Assembly: GCF_937926365.1 (NCBI RefSeq)
Contig: NZ_CALAOH010000151.1
Span: forward strand, 1 to 24,673
Source: an uncultured Azohydromonas sp.
GTDB lineage: Bacteria; Pseudomonadota; Gammaproteobacteria; Burkholderiales; Burkholderiaceae_C
Length of the DNA: 24,673 bases
Direction: 5' to 3'
Below are positions 21,867-24,673 of the stretch, piece after piece (within the stretch, counting starts at the first letter, position 1; each line of letters starts with the position of its first letter). A model generated the notes under the pieces. That model was not told where the DNA came from, did not search any database, and worked only from the letters and a program-made list of their open reading frames with translations. Both the position numbers and the translations under genes were made by a program.

Positions 21867-22859
21867 ATGAAGAAGATCTGCATCTACGGCCTGGGCTCCA
21901 TCGGCGGCCTGATCGGCGCCCGGCTGGCGGCCTCCGGCGTGGCCGTCAGCGCCGTGGCGCGGGGTGCCACGCTGCAAGCCGTGCGCGAACGGGGCCTGGA
22001 GCTCATCGACACGCATGAAGGCCAGCCGCGGCGGCGCCAGTTCGCGATCCAGGCGAGCCAGCGTCCGGAAGAACTGGGTCCGCAGGACCTGGTGATCCTG
22101 TCCGTCAAGACCACGGCCTTGCCGGCCGTGGCGCGGGAGATCGGCCCGCTGATCGGGCCGGAGGCCACCGTGCTTTCGGCCATGAACGGCATTCCCTGGT
22201 GGTTCCTGCACGGCCTGGGCGAGTCGGCCTCGGGCTTGCGGCTCGACAGCGTCGATCCGGACGGCGTGCTGTCCCGCGCCATTCCGGCGGCTCAGGTGCT
22301 GGGCAGCGTGACGCACCTGTCGGCGGCGACCGACGGGCCTGGCATCGTGCGGCACGTCGCGGGCAACCGGCTGATCATCGGCGAGCCCACCGGCGGAGCC
22401 GCCACGCCACGGGCGCGCGCGGCCGTCGCGCTCCTGCGCAACGCCGGGTTCGACGTCGAGGAAGCGGCGTCCATCCAGCAGGAAATCTGGTTCAAGCTCT
22501 GGGGCAACATGACGGTCAACCCGATCTCTGGCCTCACCGGCGCGACGGGGGACCGCATCCTGGACGATGAGTTGGTGCGCAACTTCATGTCGGCCTGCAT
22601 GCTGGAAGCTTCCAGCGTTGGCCGGCGCATCGGGTTGCCCATCGACGCGGATCCCGAGTCGCGGCACGCCGTGACCCGCCAGCTGGGCGCTTTCCGCACC
22701 TCGATGCTGCAGGACGTGGAGGCGGGCAAGCCGGTCGAGCTCGATGCCCTGGTGGGCGCCGTGCTGGAGATCGCGCGCCAGGTGGAGGTGCCCACGCCCA
22801 GCCTGAACGCCCTGTTCGGCCTGGCGCGGCTGCATGCCCGAGTACGAGGCTTGTACTGA
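21867..22859 (+). CDS. Ketopantoate reductase (PanE/ApbA)-family oxidoreductase
   Basis: A 330-residue NADP-dependent reductase. The Rossmann motif is IYGLGSIGGLIGA (Gly8, Gly10, Gly13). The catalytic lysine pattern K-x3-N-x3-N (Lys210, Asn214, Asn218 in WFKLWGNMTVNPISG) and Glu291 (KPVELDALVG) match ketopantoate reductase Lys176, Asn180, Asn184 and Glu256. NGIPWWF is typical of the catabolic branch of the family. It likely reduces a 2-keto acid or oxidises a 2-hydroxy acid of the pathway rather than making pantoate, because it sits at the end of a catabolic operon. A strong GCGGAGGA ribosome-binding site precedes the ATG, 14 bases after the previous gene. Confidence 0.9.
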   Translation: MKKICIYGLGSIGGLIGARLAASGVAVSAVARGATLQAVRERGLELIDTHEGQPRRRQFAIQASQRPEELGPQDLVILSVKTTALPAVAREIGPLIGPEATVLSAMNGIPWWFLHGLGESASGLRLDSVDPDGVLSRAIPAAQVLGSVTHLSAATDGPGIVRHVAGNRLIIGEPTGGAATPRARAAVALLRNAGFDVEEAASIQQEIWFKLWGNMTVNPISGLTGATGDRILDDELVRNFMSACMLEASSVGRRIGLPIDADPESRHAVTRQLGAFRTSMLQDVEAGKPVELDALVGAVLEIARQVEVPTPSLNALFGLARLHARVRGLY

Positions 22860-23082
22860 GCCAGCAACAAATTCCGGCGTCCGGATTGGCTTACTGGTCA
22901 GTCCCGATTTTCGGATATTCGCGCGGCTGAATACGGCGTCCGACGACAAGTCGCCCGATTCATCCTGGTAGTCCACATGGTGGCTATGAGCTTGTTTACT
23001 GGAATGCTCGCCGCCATAGGATGCAAAGGCGCATGAATGCGCGCAAGGGCCACAGAGCCAGTCACCCGTTCAGGAGACATGC

Positions 23083-24099
23083 ATGCAAACGTTTGGAAAA
23101 CTTCATCAAACCTGGGTGAAAACCCTGGCTGCAGTTTCGGCAGTAGCGGCCATCGGCCTCTACTCCGGTGCGGCGGTTGCGCAAAACTGGCCCAGCAAGC
23201 CCGTGCGCCTGGTCGTCTGCTTCCCGCCGGGAAATGCCGCTGACGTGATCGCGCGGACCCTGGGGCCGAGCTTGGCGCAGCGCCTGGGCCAACCAGTGGT
23301 GGTGGAAAACCGTGGTGGCGCGGGTGGCATTATTGGCGTCGATGCCGTCGCCAAGTCACCGGCAGACGGCTATACCCTGGGCATGTGCTCCTTGTCGCCG
23401 TTCACGATCATTCCGTCGGTCCGGCGAAAAATGCCGTACAACCCGACCAAGGATATTGCGCCTATTCTCCTGGCGACCAAGGGTCCGATGGTCGTGCTGG
23501 TGAAAAAGGATTCGCCGATCGACTCGCTGGAGAAACTGGTGCAGTTGACCAAGGCCGACCCGCAAAAGTACACCTATGCGTCGCTGGGCCCGGGAACGAT
23601 CAGCCAGATGAGCACCGAGGCCTTCAAGGCCGCGTCGGGGGCGGCGCTCACCGAGATCACCTACAAGGGCAGCTCGCAGGCCCTCATGGACCTCATCGGC
23701 GGCCACGTGGACGTGATGATCGACGGCGTCGTGTCGGCAGCGGCGCAGATGAGCGCCGGCACGGTCAAGGCGCTGGGCGTGACCACCGCAAAACGCAGTT
23801 CCATCATGCCGGACGTCATGACGCTCAGTGAAAGCAATGTTCCCGGCCTGAAGAACTTCGACGTTTTCGGCTGGGTGGGCCTTTTTGCGCCGGCAGGCGT
23901 ACCGGCCCCTATCGCGACGCGCGTCCACAACGAAGTCGCCGATATTTTGCGGGACCCCGAAGTCGTCAAGCGCATCAACGCTGCCGGCCAGGATGTGGCC
24001 GAGCCGACGTCGCCCACCCAGTTCAAGGAATTCATGCAGAAGGACCTCGAGCGCTGGACTGGACTGGCACGGAAACTCAAGATCGAAATTGCCGATTGA
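23083..24099 (+). CDS. Second Bug/TctC-family periplasmic solute-binding protein
   Basis: A 338-residue Bug-family receptor with a signal peptide (hydrophobic TLAAVSAVAAIGLYSGAAVA, cleavage before QNWPSK). Family blocks are WPSKPVRLVVCFPPGNAADV, VVENRGGAGGIIGVDAVAKS, YASLGPGTISQM and ITYKGSSQALMDLIGGHVDV, plus GLFAPAGVPAPIA. It would bind the carboxylate degraded by the preceding operon. A 223-base gap and its own CAGGAGA ribosome-binding site suggest a separate promoter; TTGTTT at 22992 with TAGGAT at 23017 is a weak candidate. The ligand is unknown, and no TctA/TctB membrane genes are in the window. Confidence 0.92.
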   Translation: MQTFGKLHQTWVKTLAAVSAVAAIGLYSGAAVAQNWPSKPVRLVVCFPPGNAADVIARTLGPSLAQRLGQPVVVENRGGAGGIIGVDAVAKSPADGYTLGMCSLSPFTIIPSVRRKMPYNPTKDIAPILLATKGPMVVLVKKDSPIDSLEKLVQLTKADPQKYTYASLGPGTISQMSTEAFKAASGAALTEITYKGSSQALMDLIGGHVDVMIDGVVSAAAQMSAGTVKALGVTTAKRSSIMPDVMTLSESNVPGLKNFDVFGWVGLFAPAGVPAPIATRVHNEVADILRDPEVVKRINAAGQDVAEPTSPTQFKEFMQKDLERWTGLARKLKIEIAD

Positions 24100-24109
24100 T
24101 TTTTCTCGT

Positions 24110-24134
24110 AAAAAGCCGGTGTCACGGCCTTTTA
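24110..24134 (+). terminator. Probable intrinsic terminator after the second Bug gene
   Basis: AAAAGCCG and CGGCCTTTT flank a short loop (gtgtca) 11 bases after the Bug stop codon. The stem has one bulged C and ends in a T run (TTTTACC). Position and shape fit a Rho-independent terminator. Confidence 0.55.
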
Positions 24135-24225
24135 CCTAAAAGCAGGCAGGCAGGGTATCCGGTTGCACAAAGCAGCCTTGAGATTTTCTTGTTGAGGGCG
24201 GCGATTCGGCAAGTACAGACCGGCT

Positions 24226-24240
24226 GGCTCTGGCAGAGCC
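24226..24240. other. 15-base palindrome upstream of etfB
   Basis: GGCTCTGGCAGAGCC is a perfect palindrome around its central base, about 150 bases before the etfB start, in an otherwise featureless 287-base gap. It could be an operator or a small hairpin; nothing ties it to a regulator. Confidence 0.35.
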
Positions 24241-24386
24241 GCAAGGTGCTTTGTCCTCATAGCGCCGGACCCCTCTGCAGGATGAGGCTGCTGGTTTGCA
24301 ATGCTGCCGTGCTTTGCGGCCATGAATTTACTCCTGGCGGGTAATTCAAGTTTCGTTGTCGTAAGAATTACTGATCGAGCAACATC

Positions 24387-24673
24387 ATGAAGATTATCGT
24401 TCCCATCAAAAGGGTGGTCGATTTCAATGTCAAGGTGCGCGTCAAGGCGGACCAAACTGGCGTTGATCTGGCCAACGTCAAGATGAGCATGAATCCCTTC
24501 GACGAAATTGCCGTCGAAGAAGCGGTTCGGCTCAAGGAGAAGGGCGTCGCCACCGAGGTGATCGCCGTCTCGTGCGGTGCGAGCGCATGCCAGGAAACGC
24601 TGCGCTCAGCGCTGGCCCTCGGCGCGGACCGCGCCATCCTGGTCGAGACCGACGCCGAGCTGCAGCCGCTGGC
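24387..24673 (+). CDS. etfB: Electron transfer flavoprotein beta subunit (partial, C-terminus beyond window)
   Basis: Ninety-five codons are open to the right edge. MKIIVPIKRVVDFNVKVRVK is followed by the conserved MSMNPFDEIAVEEAVRLKEK, VIAVSCGASACQETLRSALA and LGADRAILVET, all characteristic of bacterial ETF beta. The complete protein should be about 250 residues and pair with EtfA, whose gene would be expected just beyond the window. ETF takes electrons from acyl-CoA dehydrogenases, such as the one at 18476, and delivers them to ETF-quinone oxidoreductase. It is probably the housekeeping etf locus with its own promoter, since 287 bases and a terminator separate it from the Bug gene. The ribosome-binding site is weak. 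Confidence 0.93.
   Translation, partial: MKIIVPIKRVVDFNVKVRVKADQTGVDLANVKMSMNPFDEIAVEEAVRLKEKGVATEVIAVSCGASACQETLRSALALGADRAILVETDAELQPL

Noticed and set aside
19714..22859. Methylcitrate (propionate) operon
   Set aside because: Only an MmgE/PrpD-type gene is present, with no methylisocitrate lyase or methylcitrate synthase; the neighbours are CoA-ester enzymes.
21867..22859. Pantothenate biosynthesis gene panE
   Set aside because: The family residues are kept, but the gene closes a catabolic operon with no panB or panC, so a biosynthetic label would be unsafe.

Overview
The window is GC-rich proteobacterial chromosome. Dense overlapping operons, two tripartite-tricarboxylate (Bug/TctC-type) binding proteins and CoA-ester catabolic genes with IclR and MarR regulators suggest the order Burkholderiales (Comamonadaceae or Alcaligenaceae). 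This is an inference from gene content; no rRNA or other marker gene is present. I saw no tRNA, CRISPR array or transposase.

Layout. (1) 1-5482, minus strand: the front of an aryl-polyene-type (APE-like) type II fatty-acid/polyketide operon. In transcription order it encodes an acyl carrier protein, a COG4648-like membrane protein, an adenylating ligase, a short hot-dog dehydratase, an LpxL-type acyltransferase, a LolA-like protein and an MMPL exporter cut by the left edge. Most junctions are ATGA/GTGA overlaps. The ketosynthases and ketoreductase expected for such a cluster would lie beyond position 1. (2) 5760-8642: two paralogous UbiE-like methyltransferases on the plus strand flank a minus-strand patatin-like hydrolase. 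The paralogues share a 158-bp stretch that is identical at DNA level, while their ends have diverged. (3) 8664-14181: a MarR regulator and a Bug solute receptor (minus) diverge from an operon for a flavin aromatic hydroxylase, a DUF2783-like small protein, a VOC-fold enzyme and fumarylacetoacetase (plus). The divergent promoter region carries a 20-bp inverted repeat at each end, probably MarR operators. (4) 14182-14519: a gene-free gap with a 159-bp element bounded by 38-bp inverted repeats. (5) 14520-22859: an IclR regulator (minus) diverges from a seven-gene operon: crotonase, class III CoA-transferase, HMG-CoA-lyase-like protein, acyl-CoA dehydrogenase, MmgE/PrpD protein, class II aldolase/adducin-like protein and ketopantoate-reductase-like protein. 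(6) 23083-24673: a second Bug receptor, a probable terminator, and the start of etfB at the right edge.

How the genes may work together. Region 3 looks like an aromatic-acid pathway: uptake, ring hydroxylation, and final hydrolysis of a fumarylacetoacetate-type product. No classical homogentisate dioxygenase or maleylacetoacetate isomerase is visible, which makes the VOC protein the interesting unknown. In region 5 a branched dicarboxylic acid could be activated by the CoA-transferase, desaturated by the dehydrogenase (electrons to ETF), hydrated by the crotonase and cleaved by the lyase. A 3-methylglutarate-like acid would fit that logic, but the substrate is inferred, not shown.
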